From: Microbotryomycetes sp. JL201
Lineage: Eukaryota > Basidiomycota > Microbotryomycetes
NCBI GenBank assembly: GCA_033819885.1
Contig: JAQYUZ010000055.1
Coordinates: forward strand, 45,606 to 109,605
DNA length: 64,000 nucleotides
Direction of reading: 5' to 3'
Shown: positions 1-11,116 of the stretch, one piece after another
Numbering within the stretch: the stretch's first letter is position 1
How the letters are laid out: each line of letters opens with the position of its first letter
Translations under genes and position numbers: made by a program
Notes under the pieces: model-generated
The model's database searches: none
What the model was told of the DNA's origin: nothing
What the model saw: the letters and a program-made list of their open reading frames with translations, nothing else

Positions 1-2288
1 AAGTTCCATTGACGTCAACTCTGTGTACGTCGCAAAGGCGAAATAGCAGAAACAAGTCAGCCGTCTTGGCACATTCGAGTCTGACATTATCTTTTTCCTC
101 ACTTTTGAACGACACGGATAAAGAGAGGTTGAGCGTATTTCGGCAACGCCTTGCGAACGTGCGTCGCAATCTTGTCTAGGTCAATCTGCGACGTCGAAGG
201 AATAGCGGCACAACCGGCGCGACCTTCGTGGTTCGGAACTTGGGCACCGTAAACGTTGGCTTCGTCTACGACAGCTCCAAGAGCTTCTGCGACAGACTGA
301 GTGCTGACGTTTTCAGATTTCTGCAATGCATCCGGAAAGCAAGTCAGCAGATGCCCGCCACGAACAAAACGGAAGGAACCACCTCACCCATCGGAACGTG
401 TCGCCGAGACGGTCTGCAAAATAATAGTATCCTTCTTTGGTGCGGTAAAGCAAATCTCCGGTCCTAAAGTATTTGTCGCCCTTGACAAACACGTCCTTGA
501 GGATCTTCTTGTTCGTGCCAGCCTCGTTGCCGTAGTAACCGGCAAAGTTTTGGAACGGCGAGTCTTCAATAATTTGACACAACATTTCGCCCGGTTCGTC
601 CGCGTTTGTACGCTGACAGAAACCGTTCTTGTCACGCGCTGGCTCTTCCGTCAAGGGATCGACCCTGACAAGCACTTGCTTTTTGCGACGTGCAAATCGC
701 GCAAGCGTACCTTCGTGTCCAACAGCGCCGGCGCCCAGCTCGTTCGAGTTGTAGTTGAACAATGAACCGTTGCCTTCCGAGCTTGCAAAGAACTCTGCAA
801 TCGTTTGAACGCCGAAACGGTCGCGGAACTTGTTCCATACGTCAGGACGACAGCCGTTGCCGTACGCCATCTTGACATTGTGCTCTTTGTCTTTTGGTGA
901 CGGAGGGACAGCAAGCAAATAGCGCAATACTTCTCCGACGTACCTAAGACCCGGAGTTGATCAGTCATGGCTTGTGTCTATGGACTTTAGCACGATGGCA
1001 AAGAGACTCACTGGACCACGTTGGCGTCGTGCTGTCGCACATCCTCCCAAAAGCGAGAAGCCGAAAACTTGCGACCGATGATGACTGTCGCACCGCAAGT
1101 CCAGGCGACACCAACGGCAAGAAGTGCCGCAGTCGAGTGGTACAATGGCATGGGAGTGTAAATACGGGTCTTGTCGTTGAATCGGTTCAAATGGGTCCAC
1201 ATCTAAGCGCCGGCTCGTCGGGTCAGTGTTCGTTCAAAGTCTGGGCATACTTGGACTGACGTTGAAAGCGGTGGCGGACCGGCCATGGGTGACGATGGCT
1301 GCCTTTGGCAAACCTGTCGTGCCTGACGTGTAGATCAAGCACGCCGGACTCTGAAAGTCGATATCTCTGCGATATTTCGAATCGACCTTGTCGGAGCTCT
1401 GGGCTGCGAGCGTCTGCTCGTCGATCGTGCTCGAGCCGGCCACGTCGGCCACTTTCTCGCTCGGGTTCGAAAAGCGGTCGACCCAGCGCACAAATTCTGT
1501 GCCAGGTGCTTTCTGCTTCAGGTGCTCTGCAACTTCAGAGATGGGCTGCGAATAGTCTGATTCGTAAATGATCAGGCGGGCCTTTGCGACGAGGATGCAG
1601 TGGGCCAAGCCCTCGTCTGTTAGGTTGTAATTGATGAAAGCTGGTAGACTGTGCACAGAAGCGGAAAAGTGGGTGAACAAATGCGCTAAAACGAGAAAGC
1701 TCTGAGGACTGACACGTTGATGGCGAGACACGCGAGCCAGATGATTGGGTACGCAGGCTTGTTTGGCCTGCACATTCAGCTCGTTAGCCGGCGCAAGCTT
1801 TTTTAGCGGATCGAAGTGAGAGACAAGCTGACATGAACAGTGCGATCGTGTCTCCGCTCTTGATGCCGCGCGACAACAGCCAGTTTGCGGTTTGATTGAC
1901 GCCTGTGAAGGAGTTGCTCAGTTCTATGGCAGACGGCAGACGGCAGACGGCAGCCAAGACCGCCCACTCACGAATCTGCACCTCGTTCCAGCTCAAGCTC
2001 TGGTCTTCGCACGCATAACACTCTGCATCGCCGCGCTTTTTGACGCTGTCGCGGAAATAATTGTAAATGCTGACGCGGTCATTGCGCTTGGCAGAGTTGA
2101 GTCTTTCGGGGGGATGATCTTTGTGTTAGCCATATTCTCCTCATCGGGCGCGCATGCATGCGTTTGACTGACTTGCGTGTGACCTTTACGAGTCCGAGGC
2201 CTTTGCGCGCGTCATCGCCGAGAAAGTATTTGCTGTCGAGGTACGCAAACGCGGCGAGGCCGCCTACGACGGGTACAACGCCGACCAT
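1..2288 (-). CDS. FAT1: Very long-chain fatty acid transporter / acyl-CoA synthetase (FAT1 family), 3' end cut by the window
   Basis: Adenylate-forming enzyme that activates very long-chain fatty acids to CoA thioesters and couples this to uptake; it acts at ER, lipid droplet or peroxisome membranes. Seen: an N-terminal hydrophobic stretch, the AMP-binding P-loop (IYTSGTTGLPKAA, about 1330), a PLYHSTAA block, and the FATP/VLACS signature DRLGDTFRWKSENVS rebuilt across an intron near 315-390. The last visible intron runs 102 to 21; after it the frame reads KVDVNGT and then leaves the window, so roughly 50-60 C-terminal residues are missing. The start at 2288 gives MVGVVPVV. The first intron (2176-2119) is best explained by a GC donor, GCAAGT. 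Several further short introns split the gene; I placed most by frame only. The family is certain, individual joints less so. Confidence 0.9.
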
Positions 2289-2794
2289 GTATCCGAGCGG
2301 GTGAGCGAGTGAGCTTGGTCGAGTGGGTTGGCTTGCTGGGCGTCCAAGAGCGTCAAGTCAATCAACGCTAGCGCGAGCTTGATCGGCCAAATGCAGCTCT
2401 AGGCTCGACAATCCTTCAGTAAACGCAGTCGGTGAGTTTGAAGCGATTGCGCTATTCAGACGCGTTTGCTTGTTGCGAATCAAACGAACGCCCCGACGAA
2501 CGAACGAGCGATCGGGCACCAAACGTTCGACGGCCTCTACAAACGCCGAACGCCCGAACCTTTTTCACATCCTACTCGACAGGCCCCACCCGTAAGCCAT
2601 GAAACACCATATGCATTTCATTTTGCATTCAAATATCCCGGTACGTTCAGAAAGATTGTACACGAGAAAACTAGACCGCAGAGAAAATAACCTGCGCACT
2701 CGTTCCTTTTTTGTTTTGATCCGCTCGATCTGATTCTTTTGGTGCAGAGTCCGCCTCAAGTTCATCTTGAACTTGTCACATTCTCGTAGGCAAA
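2289..2794. other. Intergenic, upstream of FAT1
   Basis: About 500 bases between the start of FAT1 and the stop of the SR-protein gene (both minus strand). It holds GAACGAAC-type short direct repeats near 2480-2510 and A/T-rich stretches. No coding frame with splice or domain support is seen. It probably contains the FAT1 promoter and the 3' UTR of the SR gene. Confidence 0.5.
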
Positions 2795-4675
2795 CTACCA
2801 CGCGTCTCGTTCGGGAGAACGTTCACGAGCAGAATCGTTGCGACGGGGCGAGGGCGAACGACGGCGCTCTTCGCGACGGTCATCACGGCCGTAGTCGCGG
2901 TCACGTCCATAATCGCCTCCACCGCGACCGCCATAGTCGTCCCTACCGCCACGTCCGCCACCATAATCATCACGGTCACGCCTATCGTATCCACCGCCAC
3001 CGTATCCACCGTTGCGAGGCGGGCCACCGTATGGGTCGCGCGAACGAGGTGGATGATACTCGCGAGCAGGACCCGCACCAGGAGCCTACCGCATGGTAAC
3101 AGTATACAAATCAGCGGCGTCGTTGACGGACGAGATATTGTGCACACTCACAGCTTCTTCAACCGTCACAGGCGCTCCTTTGAGATCTTGTCCGTTGAGG
3201 GCAGAAATCGCGGCGTCGGCATCATCACGCGACGAATATTCGATGTAACTGGTATCAGATTTTCTGTGTGAGCGCGTACAACATCCCAGACTGTTCCGTA
3301 TGGCTCACCCCTTGCCATCACGGTCCATGTCGGCCGAAGTAACGCGGCCTCCAGCCGAGCGAGCAAAGTCCTTGAGGTCCTGCGTGAATGCGAACCGGGC
3401 GATGGGTAGAGGAAAAAAAAGGGGGGGGGGGGAAAGCAAGAGAGGGGAAAGGAGGGAAGTGACACGCGCGCCGCCAAGGTACGAATAAGTGACCGGTCCA
3501 ATGAAAGCGAGAGAAGCGAGCCGCAAATCCAGATTATCCACGGCCCAACAGATACGTAACGACCGCAGATCGGATCGCCGGTTCCTTAGACACGGTCCAC
3601 GAAAAGGGCTGACCCGCCGGACCGTCCAGCTCGACGCCAGTGATGGCCAGGAGCAGCCGAGCGCCACGATAGAGTGCCGCGAGCGAATGACTACCGCATC
3701 GAGATATTGCTCTAGAAGGGCTTGCCGCCGACGAAACACGACCCGCCGAAGCCAAGGCTAAGGAAAGATCATCTCACCTGCCAGCTCGTTCCTTCGGGCG
3801 CGCCAGTCACAACGAGACGGTACCCAGGAGGGGGCGGTCGACGACCTGGCGGAGGTGCGCGGTCGTAGCCCCTGTCGTATCCGCCGCGGTCGCCACGATC
3901 ACCGCCATATCCGCCGCGGTCGCCGCCGTATCCTCCGCGGTCGCCTCCGTAGCCTCCACCTCCGCCACCGTAGCCGCCTCCGTAGCCGCCTCCGTAGCCT
4001 CCTCCACCTCCTCCACCGAAGCGACTGAATGAAAACACAGCTCAGTCATGTCTTTGCGATATTCTGCGTCCAGTATTCAGACTGACTCTTCGCGCGGGCG
4101 AGGCGGCTTGGCGTATTCAACCATGAGGCTGAAGTGGCGCATCAGTATCCAAGGCTTTCCAAAAGAGCCAGGAGCAACGAGTGCGACTGACCGATCGCCC
4201 ATAAAGTCGGCGTTGTTCAGGTCTTGAACGGCCGTCTCGGCGTCCTGTGGAACAACCGTGTTGCAATGAGACACCTTGCCTTCCCGAAAAGGACACTTGG
4301 GTCTTGTCAAGCCATTCTCACCTTGAGTTCTGCGTACTCGACGAAAGCGTAGCCCTATCGAGCGCGGACGAGGCGACGCGTGAGGCGTGTGCACGTGAGC
4401 GAATGCACGCCTTGTTTCACTGCGGTGCATGGCACGCGCAGCCAAGTACGAGACGCACCTGGTTGATACGGACATCGACAACCGGTCCAATAGGGCCAAA
4501 CAGGTCCTCTGTAGGGAAGCGAGCGCGGCAAAATGGGCGGGGCGCGTGCGTCGTCAGCTGCTGTCGAATGCAACTCCGGTCGGAAGTGGGATTCGCTTCA
4601 AGACAACGTACCGAGATCCTTGCGAGTAGCATTGGGCGCCACGCGGCCGACGTACAACCTGCGGCCACTCGACAT
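2795..4675 (-). CDS. SR-type splicing factor, two RRMs (SRSF1/Srp2-like), about 320 aa
   Basis: RNA-binding protein of the serine/arginine family acting in pre-mRNA splicing in the nucleus. Nine exons were rebuilt (4675-4612, 4508-4459, 4354-4322, 4244-4192, 4128-4087, 4024-3778, 3379-3309, 3263-3152, 3085-2795; total 963 nt, in frame). Order: RRM1 with RNP2 RLYVGRV near the start and RNP1-like GYAFVEY; a Gly/Tyr/Asp/Arg-rich linker with GGYGGDR repeats; a second pseudo-RRM carrying the invariant heptapeptide SWQDLKD that defines SRSF1-like proteins; then a C-terminal tail of RGG/GGYD repeats and a short RS-like end (RRRSPSPRR). The SWQ and DLKD halves lie on different exons, separated by a 398-base intron that is far longer than its neighbours. 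Retaining that intron would stop translation two codons after SWQ. Confidence 0.92.
3380..3777 (-). other. Long (398 nt) intron inside the SWQDLKD motif of the SR gene
   Basis: The donor is GTGAGA right after the Gln codon and the acceptor is CACGCAG right before the Asp codon. On the transcript strand it contains a very strong pyrimidine tract (C12 then T8 at 3432-3413) close to the acceptor. Most other introns in the window are 50-100 nt. An in-frame TGA follows the donor by two codons, so unspliced RNA would encode a truncated protein. Confidence 0.85.
3880..4015 (-). repeat. GGYGGDR-coding minisatellite in the SR gene
   Basis: Tandem near-copies of a unit of about 21-24 bases encode the glycine-rich linker (GGYGGDR, GGYGGGY). 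The repeat is coding, so variation in copy number would change linker length. Confidence 0.7.
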
Positions 4676-4954
4676 TCTTGTGTGGCTCAAGCGCAAACGG
4701 GGCCGCGCCGTCAATTGGGAAACTCGTCGCACTCACACGTCGACCACAAGCCACAATGTCAGGCTAACGAACATCTCGTTTGTAACAACCAACATCACAC
4801 GCGGCTACACCAAGCTATAATGTGCTATGTGCAAGAAAAAAGGACGGAGAACGTAGCAAAACAGGAGGTGCGATTCCCGAAACCGATCCACCGTTCCCCA
4901 CAGGAAAAGCTTGAAATAAGAGTATTCGTGAGTGTCTATGCAGTTCCGTGATGA

Positions 4955-6832
4955 TCAAAGTAGCCGCGAACGCTGCCAGTAGGTCGATGTTTGTTGCATT
5001 GCCGAAATGCGGTGCTGCGCCTGCAGATCTCCGGCGGACTGAGCTCGATGGACTCTTGAAATATCGCGTCTGTGATCGTGCTGACGAGATGTACGCTGGG
5101 GCTGCTGACGAGGCGCCGCCTTTGGCACGAGCAGTGGCGTCGGACTGGGCAGCATCATCCCCTGAGACCCGTGCCATTGAGCCCAGGAACCAGGGTAGCA
5201 CGTGTCGTAGAGAGGGAACATAACAGGTGCGGTCGCCGAACGGGGAAACCCGTAGGGACCGTAGCCCAACACCGGTATCGCAGACTGCCACGGCTGCTGG
5301 CGCCCTGATTGAGTGACAACAGGCGCAAATCGTGCTCGAGATTTCGCCGGTGACATGTCCCTTGTGGTTTGACACCGAACAGTCGTCGGTGGAGTCCTGT
5401 GTTCGAGCTCGAGTTGTAGACTGTTGCAGGACATCGACGGGCGAATGCCACCAAGTTTCTGAGTCGCTTCTTTGCGCGCGCGCAAAGTCGACAGCGGGAC
5501 AGTATCGTCTGCAAATGTTTCGCACACACCTAGGACCCCTTGTGTCGTTCCCCGCTCATGTAAGCGAGGTTTGGCGGAGGAGCGCTTCGGCGAATGCGCC
5601 AAGGAGGGCACAGTTAAAAATCGCTTGCTGTCTTCGCCACGGAAAACCAAGGCGTTGCACGAACTCTTTTGCATAGGTTTCGCCGCAGGCCGTTGCACGA
5701 AGAGCTCCTCTGAGTGTGGTAGAATGAGAATTCTGGCAGTGTCGTGAAATGGTCTGACGTGCGTCTCCAAGTGTTTTGGCAGAGGTTCACGTGCTGGCCT
5801 CGACGGTATCTCTACGACAGGCACCTGTGCAGATGACATTTCTGATGAGAGCTCCAAGGCGGCGAGACCAATCAGGCGGTGCGGTCGGTCTTGCTGTGCC
5901 CATACAACATTGACAGATTCCCAAGTAGGTTCCTCGTCTGTTAGCACGTGCATGGTCGAGCTCCTGAGCAGACAACGTCCAGCCTTGGCCGGTAGAGTGT
6001 AGGCTGCATTGCTCGGTCGGTGTGTTTGTGTGTCATGATCCCGAAGGCCTGTCCGTATCGAAGCCAGGACATTGTCCAGCATCGGAACTGGCTGCATCGC
6101 CGCTCCTGATGTATGCAACGCTGTTGAGCCCTGCTCAAGCTCCATCAATTCGGCCCCAGTGACACCTTTCTGCAATCTAATAGCAATTTGATGCTTTAGC
6201 AAAAGATAGCGCAGTTGGCCGTCGCCGTCTTCCTGAGCATGACGCAACTGCTTGACCGTCTTTTGCAGGAGAGAGACTCCTCGGAAACCCAGCGGAAGCA
6301 AAGGCGGATCAAGGGGGGAGATTTGCGAAAGTCTGGTCGGTGACAAGTGCACGGACGTGGCGGCGAGTTGCGTGTAGCGCATGGACGGCAGGCTCTTTTC
6401 TGGCTTGCCATACACTGTTTCGTCTTCGTCTGCGTCATCCTGTGATGCTCGTTGCGGGGGTTGAGACTGGTGCGCCTCCTCAGACTCCGAAAGCGTCGCG
6501 CAATCTGAAAGTGCGGGCGTGCTGGCCTGCGAGCCGGACAACCGAGGGTTGCTGCCGGAGTCGTCAGCCACTGGCGTACCGGCCGCCAAAACGTCATTCA
6601 AGAACGACCCTGAGCTGCAGGCGTCGAAAAAGGTGGGGATGGAATGAGGGCCTGACTCTTGCAGGCTAAGACGCTCCTTTTTCGGCATCCGGAGGGTTGT
6701 GTTCTGATGAAACTCGTTCTCCTGAGAGTTGCTGCTAGCCTCGGGCTTCCGAGCCCTCAATGCGAGCCGGAAGAACCGCTCGAGGTGCCCCGAGCCTGGT
6801 TTAAGTTGCTCGAGGCGAGCATGATTTCCCAT
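4955..6832 (-). CDS. Unrecognised intronless protein, 625 aa, low complexity
   Basis: A single open frame starts with ATG at 6832 and needs no intron, which is unusual in this window. The protein is rich in Ser, Pro, Gln and Arg and looks mostly disordered. Features seen: a conserved-looking N-terminal block (PTFFDACSSGSFLNDVL, about residue 67), an acidic Ser stretch (SESEE, then DEDE), a predicted helical block about residues 190-230 (LRYLLLKHQIAIRLQKG), and a C-terminal Tyr/Pro/Trp-rich block (YGPYGFPRS, CYPGSWAQW) ending in basic sequence. No enzyme motif, TM segment or signal peptide is visible. I do not recognise the family. It could be a regulatory or RNA-associated protein, but that is only a guess from composition. 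Confidence 0.7.
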   Translation of the reverse strand: MGNHARLEQLKPGSGHLERFFRLALRARKPEASSNSQENEFHQNTTLRMPKKERLSLQESGPHSIPTFFDACSSGSFLNDVLAAGTPVADDSGSNPRLSGSQASTPALSDCATLSESEEAHQSQPPQRASQDDADEDETVYGKPEKSLPSMRYTQLAATSVHLSPTRLSQISPLDPPLLPLGFRGVSLLQKTVKQLRHAQEDGDGQLRYLLLKHQIAIRLQKGVTGAELMELEQGSTALHTSGAAMQPVPMLDNVLASIRTGLRDHDTQTHRPSNAAYTLPAKAGRCLLRSSTMHVLTDEEPTWESVNVVWAQQDRPHRLIGLAALELSSEMSSAQVPVVEIPSRPAREPLPKHLETHVRPFHDTARILILPHSEELFVQRPAAKPMQKSSCNALVFRGEDSKRFLTVPSLAHSPKRSSAKPRLHERGTTQGVLGVCETFADDTVPLSTLRARKEATQKLGGIRPSMSCNSLQLELEHRTPPTTVRCQTTRDMSPAKSRARFAPVVTQSGRQQPWQSAIPVLGYGPYGFPRSATAPVMFPLYDTCYPGSWAQWHGSQGMMLPSPTPLLVPKAAPRQQPQRTSRQHDHRRDISRVHRAQSAGDLQAQHRISAMQQTSTYWQRSRLL

Positions 6833-7736
6833 AGCACGATGTGTTTAGTAGGTTGACTGTGTGCTCGAGAAATATGTCAGCTCGAGCAGCCTTGATGCTT
6901 GAGACAACGCCTGTAGTGCACTGACCCGAGCCTAACCCGCAGCTCTTAAACTCGATCTGTGCGCCTAGGAATGTGGTGCCGAGGTCTGACAAGCTCTGAA
7001 CACCTCAGCAGCTTTCTTCGATAGAAACAAGCGCGTGTCCTAAGCCAATTGATTCTTCGTACACTAGATCGTCGAGGCGGACGTCGCAAGATCGTCGCTC
7101 AACCAGCGAAAGTTTGCCGAGCGATGAAGCTTGTTGTGCGACACGCGTACGCACAGCGACGATAGAGGGCTTTCACACAGTGTGCGAAGCCTTGGGTGAT
7201 TCGAGGTAGTTCGCGCCCGACGGCTCGTGCTTCGATAGAGATCAATCGAGCCTTCGTACAAACGAGAGCCACGCTCGGCACGTGATCTTCGTCTCACCGT
7301 AAGGAATTTGTGAGAAGGTGCAAGAGCATGATCAAAGAAGGCCTGACCACCACAATGATTCAGACAATCTTTACCCCTCTCGATCCCGCGTGATCCATCG
7401 AGTACACAACTGCCGCATCGAGCAGGCCTGCGCCGTCGCCGATCTTTACATTTTCACGACGAGCCACTACACTGCGATCGAGTCACAATCACTCAGACTC
7501 GTAAAGTTGCTAGTGCCGTCCACTGTCATATCTCATGTTGCTTGCAGGAGTCGGCCCCACCTCCGTCCCCCACACGGGATCGAAGTCTCGTCCAGCATTT
7601 GAACAGCTCACTTATTGTTATCATGAGATTTGTGCAGCTTGAAATTGCCATATATCGCTGCAGCTTATTCCATCTCGTCTCCTCCTTTCTCACAGTCGCC
7701 GATTGCGTGAGCAAACGAGCGGCTCTCTTCGCCACC
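6833..7736. promoter_or_regulatory. Divergent intergenic region between the orphan gene (-) and BRO1 (+)
   Basis: About 900 bases between two start codons facing away from each other; it must hold both promoters. A CCAAT-like box (AGCCAATTG) lies near 7043. No long frame with coding character is seen; the short frames here have no domain or splice support. Confidence 0.5.
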
Positions 7737-10700
7737 ATGTCGTCGCCGCTCATTGCAGGTGAGCTCACATTGAATGCATACGGGATGAGGGTTTCCAAAT
7801 CCCGTCTGGCTGGTCCTCGTGTCGTAGCGCATACTGATGACGCTTGGCAGTGCCTCGAAAGGTCACACAAGACGTCGACTTTGCGCCACAGCTGCGCAGC
7901 GTCATAACTCGCACCTATGGCGAGAAGCCGGACGCGTACAATGATGAGTTGGCGCAGCTGAATCGCGCAAGACAGGATGCGCTCAGAGGCTCGGCCGGCT
8001 CAGACGCGACAGCGCGCGACCTGCTGTACAAGTACTTTGGTCAGCTCGAGATGCTTGAGTTGCGATTTCCCGAACTGCGAGTGCCGTTCCCATGGTGAGC
8101 TCTCCCGCCTGCACACTCCCCTTCGACTCTGCGCCGACGAAGCTGACACGTGACCTCGAATCGAAATTCTGCGTTTGTACACAGGAGTGACGCCTTTACC
8201 CAAGTCAAGATCTCACAACTGTCGCTCGCATACGAGAAAGCCTCCGTGATTTTCAACATCGGCGCGACACTCTCGTCTTTGGCTTCATCATCGACGAGGT
8301 CCTCCCCAGAGGGGCTCAAGCGCGCATTCCACTCGTTCAGGTGTGCCGCCGGCATGTTTACATACATCAACGACAACTTTTTGCACGCGCCAAGCACCGA
8401 TCTGAGCCGCGAAGTTGTCAAACTGCTCGTAGGGCTCATGACGGCTCAAGCGACAGAAGTATTCATCGAGACAATGGGTCCTGCCACGCAGAAAGGCGCC
8501 AACTTGAGGTCCAAACTTTGCATGCAGACCAGTTCGGTGTATGCATCCATCGTCGAAGAGGTCAAGGAGTACGTGACCAAAGGCGTGTTTTCGCGAGAAT
8601 GGAGCTTGCTCATTCAGGCAAGTGCGACACTTGAGGTGCGCGAATGATGTCAAGAGACTGACCTTCATTTTGCAACTGCACTCTCAGGTCAAGGTTAAAT
8701 ACTTTGCGTCATTGGCTCAGTACCACCGCTCCAATGCCGACACGGCCGCGTCAAAATACGGCGAAGCGCTCGCTCGTCTCAACATTGCTGAGACCACCGC
8801 CAAGGAAGCCTATAGACTCTCTCAGGCATTCTCGGCGTCGTTCTCGTCAACAGCAATGACGAATTCGATCGCAGCGGACGCGCCGGCAGCATTGCTCGAG
8901 CTGACCAAAACGCACATGAACCTCGTCAGCGACACTAGAGCGAAAGCTCAAAAAGAGAACGACATTGTCTACAACGAGGTCGTTCCAACGGAGGCGTCCC
9001 TGCCCGTCATTGAGAAAGGCAAAGAAGTGGCTGAGCCGATCCCCATTCATGACGTATACGCCTCGGCAGAGGTCCAAAAGATTGTCGGGCCAGACTTGTT
9101 TCAGAAGCTCGTTCCACTATCGGTGCACGAGAGCGCGAGCATGTACTCGGAAGAGCAAGCGAAACTCGTGCGAGCAGAGACGGAAAAGATTGACGTTGCC
9201 GACGGAGAACTGCAAGCCGCGCTTGAGTACATGGGCTTACCGGCCAGTCTGGAACGTTTCAGATCAGGCATCTCAGGGCAGGCCGGATTGGCCGATCCTG
9301 GACCTCAGGTGCGTGGCTGGATGGACGAGGTCCGGCAACAAGAGGGGCAAGGCCGCATCGACGATCTGTTTAGACGAATCGACATGCTGAAGAACACCGT
9401 CTCGCGGAACCTTGACAAGGCGGCACACGACCTTGACACCGAGTCGCGAGAATGCGAAGCGATGCGGGTCAAGTATGGACATTTGTGGGAGCAACAACCA
9501 GCGTCTCCCCTGACGAGGAGCTACCGACAGGACATCAAGTCTCACCGAGGATCACTCGAGCAAGCATCAGCTTCGGACGCCCAAGCGCAGGGTTTGTGGG
9601 ACGCTGCCAAGCGGGACGTGGCATTGTTACTCGACTCGTCAGCGTTGAATCGAGCGTTCGCCGAAGCCGTCGGATCCAGCTCGCAACCGGACAATAGCTT
9701 ACTCGATACAGATCTGAACGAGGAGGAGGAGCAAGAAACTCGCAAACGGGTCGAAGCCATCTCAGAAGACTTGTCGCGTCTGAGCAAAATCAAGCGGGAG
9801 CGTGCAGAAGTGCTCAAGGACCTTAAGGAGAAAGTGCAGGCCGATGACATTTCTCACATTTTGATACTGAACCGTAAAGGCTCCGCCGCGGTCGAGCCTC
9901 AACTGTTTGCGACCGAGCTCGAAAAGTTTCGGCCTCACCAGCAGCGGATCATGGCGGCAATTCATCAGCAGCAGCAAACATTGTCAGAAGTCAGCACAGA
10001 CTTCAAGGCCCTTCAAGGTGGATCAAAAGCCAAGGAAGCGCAAGGGCGGTGGGCCGAGGCCGAGATGCACAAGCGCGACCTTGTCTCTCGCCTCGGACGC
10101 GCCGCACAAGCTTATGCCGATGTTCGCGAAGGGTTGAAGAAAGGCGTTCAGTTCTATCAAGATCTCAATGAGCTCGTTGACGGGCTGACGGAACAAGTGT
10201 CGTCATACTTGCAGAGCCGCGAGAACGAGCGGTCCGAGATGGCTTCGGCGGCAGACATAAAGCAGCGACTCGAGGGCCCTCGCGTCAGCTCTCCCGGCGT
10301 CAGTCTCGACCGACAGATGGGATCTCTGCATCTGGGTGGATCGGGCAGTCCACCGCCGCCGCCGCCGAGCATGCCAAACCCGCCATCATGGCAGCAACGC
10401 GCCCCTTACAGTGCGTACCCGACGACGAGCGATGCGCCGCCTGCACCGCCTCCGTTACCGCAGCAGCAACCCAGCTACGGATACCCGTCCTCTTCTGCCG
10501 CGCCGCCTTCTGCCAACCCTTATGGCAGCATTCCGTCGACAGGTGCGTTCTCGATGGCGCCCGTCTCGTCACCGTACACGAGCCAATCGAGTCCTGCTGC
10601 TGCAACATCTCCTGCACTTGCCGGTGGATCCGCTTACGCCGTCGGCGGGGCGAATACTCGGCCGCAAACGACCTTGCCACCTCCCAGCCAGCCCATGTCA

Positions 10701-10919
10701 TACGGATCTTTGCCACCTCCTAGCCAGCCCGTCTCGTATGCCAGTACGGGATACTCGAACGCGCAAGCTCCGTCTTCGCGAAATGCTCCTCAGGGAGCTT
10801 ACTATGGCCATGGTCATCCGACGTCGCCACCTCCCCCGTTGCCGCCGACCACGAGCACGCCTTACTATGCTTACGGCTCGAATTACAACCCACCTCCTGC
10901 TCCTCCGAGACCGTACTGA
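7737..10919 (+). CDS. BRO1-domain protein (Bro1/ALIX or PalA/Rim20), 976 aa
   Basis: Scaffold that binds ESCRT-III and works in multivesicular-body sorting (Bro1) or in ambient-pH signalling (PalA/Rim20). Four exons: 7737-7758, 7851-8094, 8185-8617, 8688-10919 (2931 nt, in frame). The first exon codes only seven residues plus one base. Seen: an N-terminal BRO1 domain ([20 protein letters not shown], then [14 protein letters not shown]), the conserved [16 protein letters not shown] block, a V-domain coiled-coil region, and a long Pro-rich tail (PPPPPPSMP, repeated PPPSQP, end APPRPY). The third intron (8618-8687) has a GC donor: CAG|GCAAGT. The Pro-rich tail and the LGLP-type spacing lean towards Bro1, but Rim20 cannot be excluded from sequence alone, so I give no symbol. 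Confidence 0.88.
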
Positions 10920-10973
10920 ACGAGATTGATGTAATGGAATGCATGTAGGAAATTGTTCGAGTACTGTTGGGAG

Positions 10974-11116
10974 CACGTGACCGTCGCGCTCGCTGCGGAG
11001 CCGTGTCTTGACGCGCCTGACTTTGGGCCGAACCGTTGCTCAACGACTGTGTGCGCGCGCTTACGCGGGACCGCATCACGTGCCCGTGCATAGCTGGGAA
11101 CGGATCGGCACACGTG
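10974..11116. promoter_or_regulatory. Three CACGTG E-boxes before the NUD1 start
   Basis: The palindrome CACGTG occurs at 10974-10979, 11077-11082 and 11111-11116, the last touching the ATG at 11117. The whole BRO1-NUD1 gap is only 197 bases. In fungi this is the core site of bHLH factors such as Cbf1 and Pho4. Confidence 0.5.
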
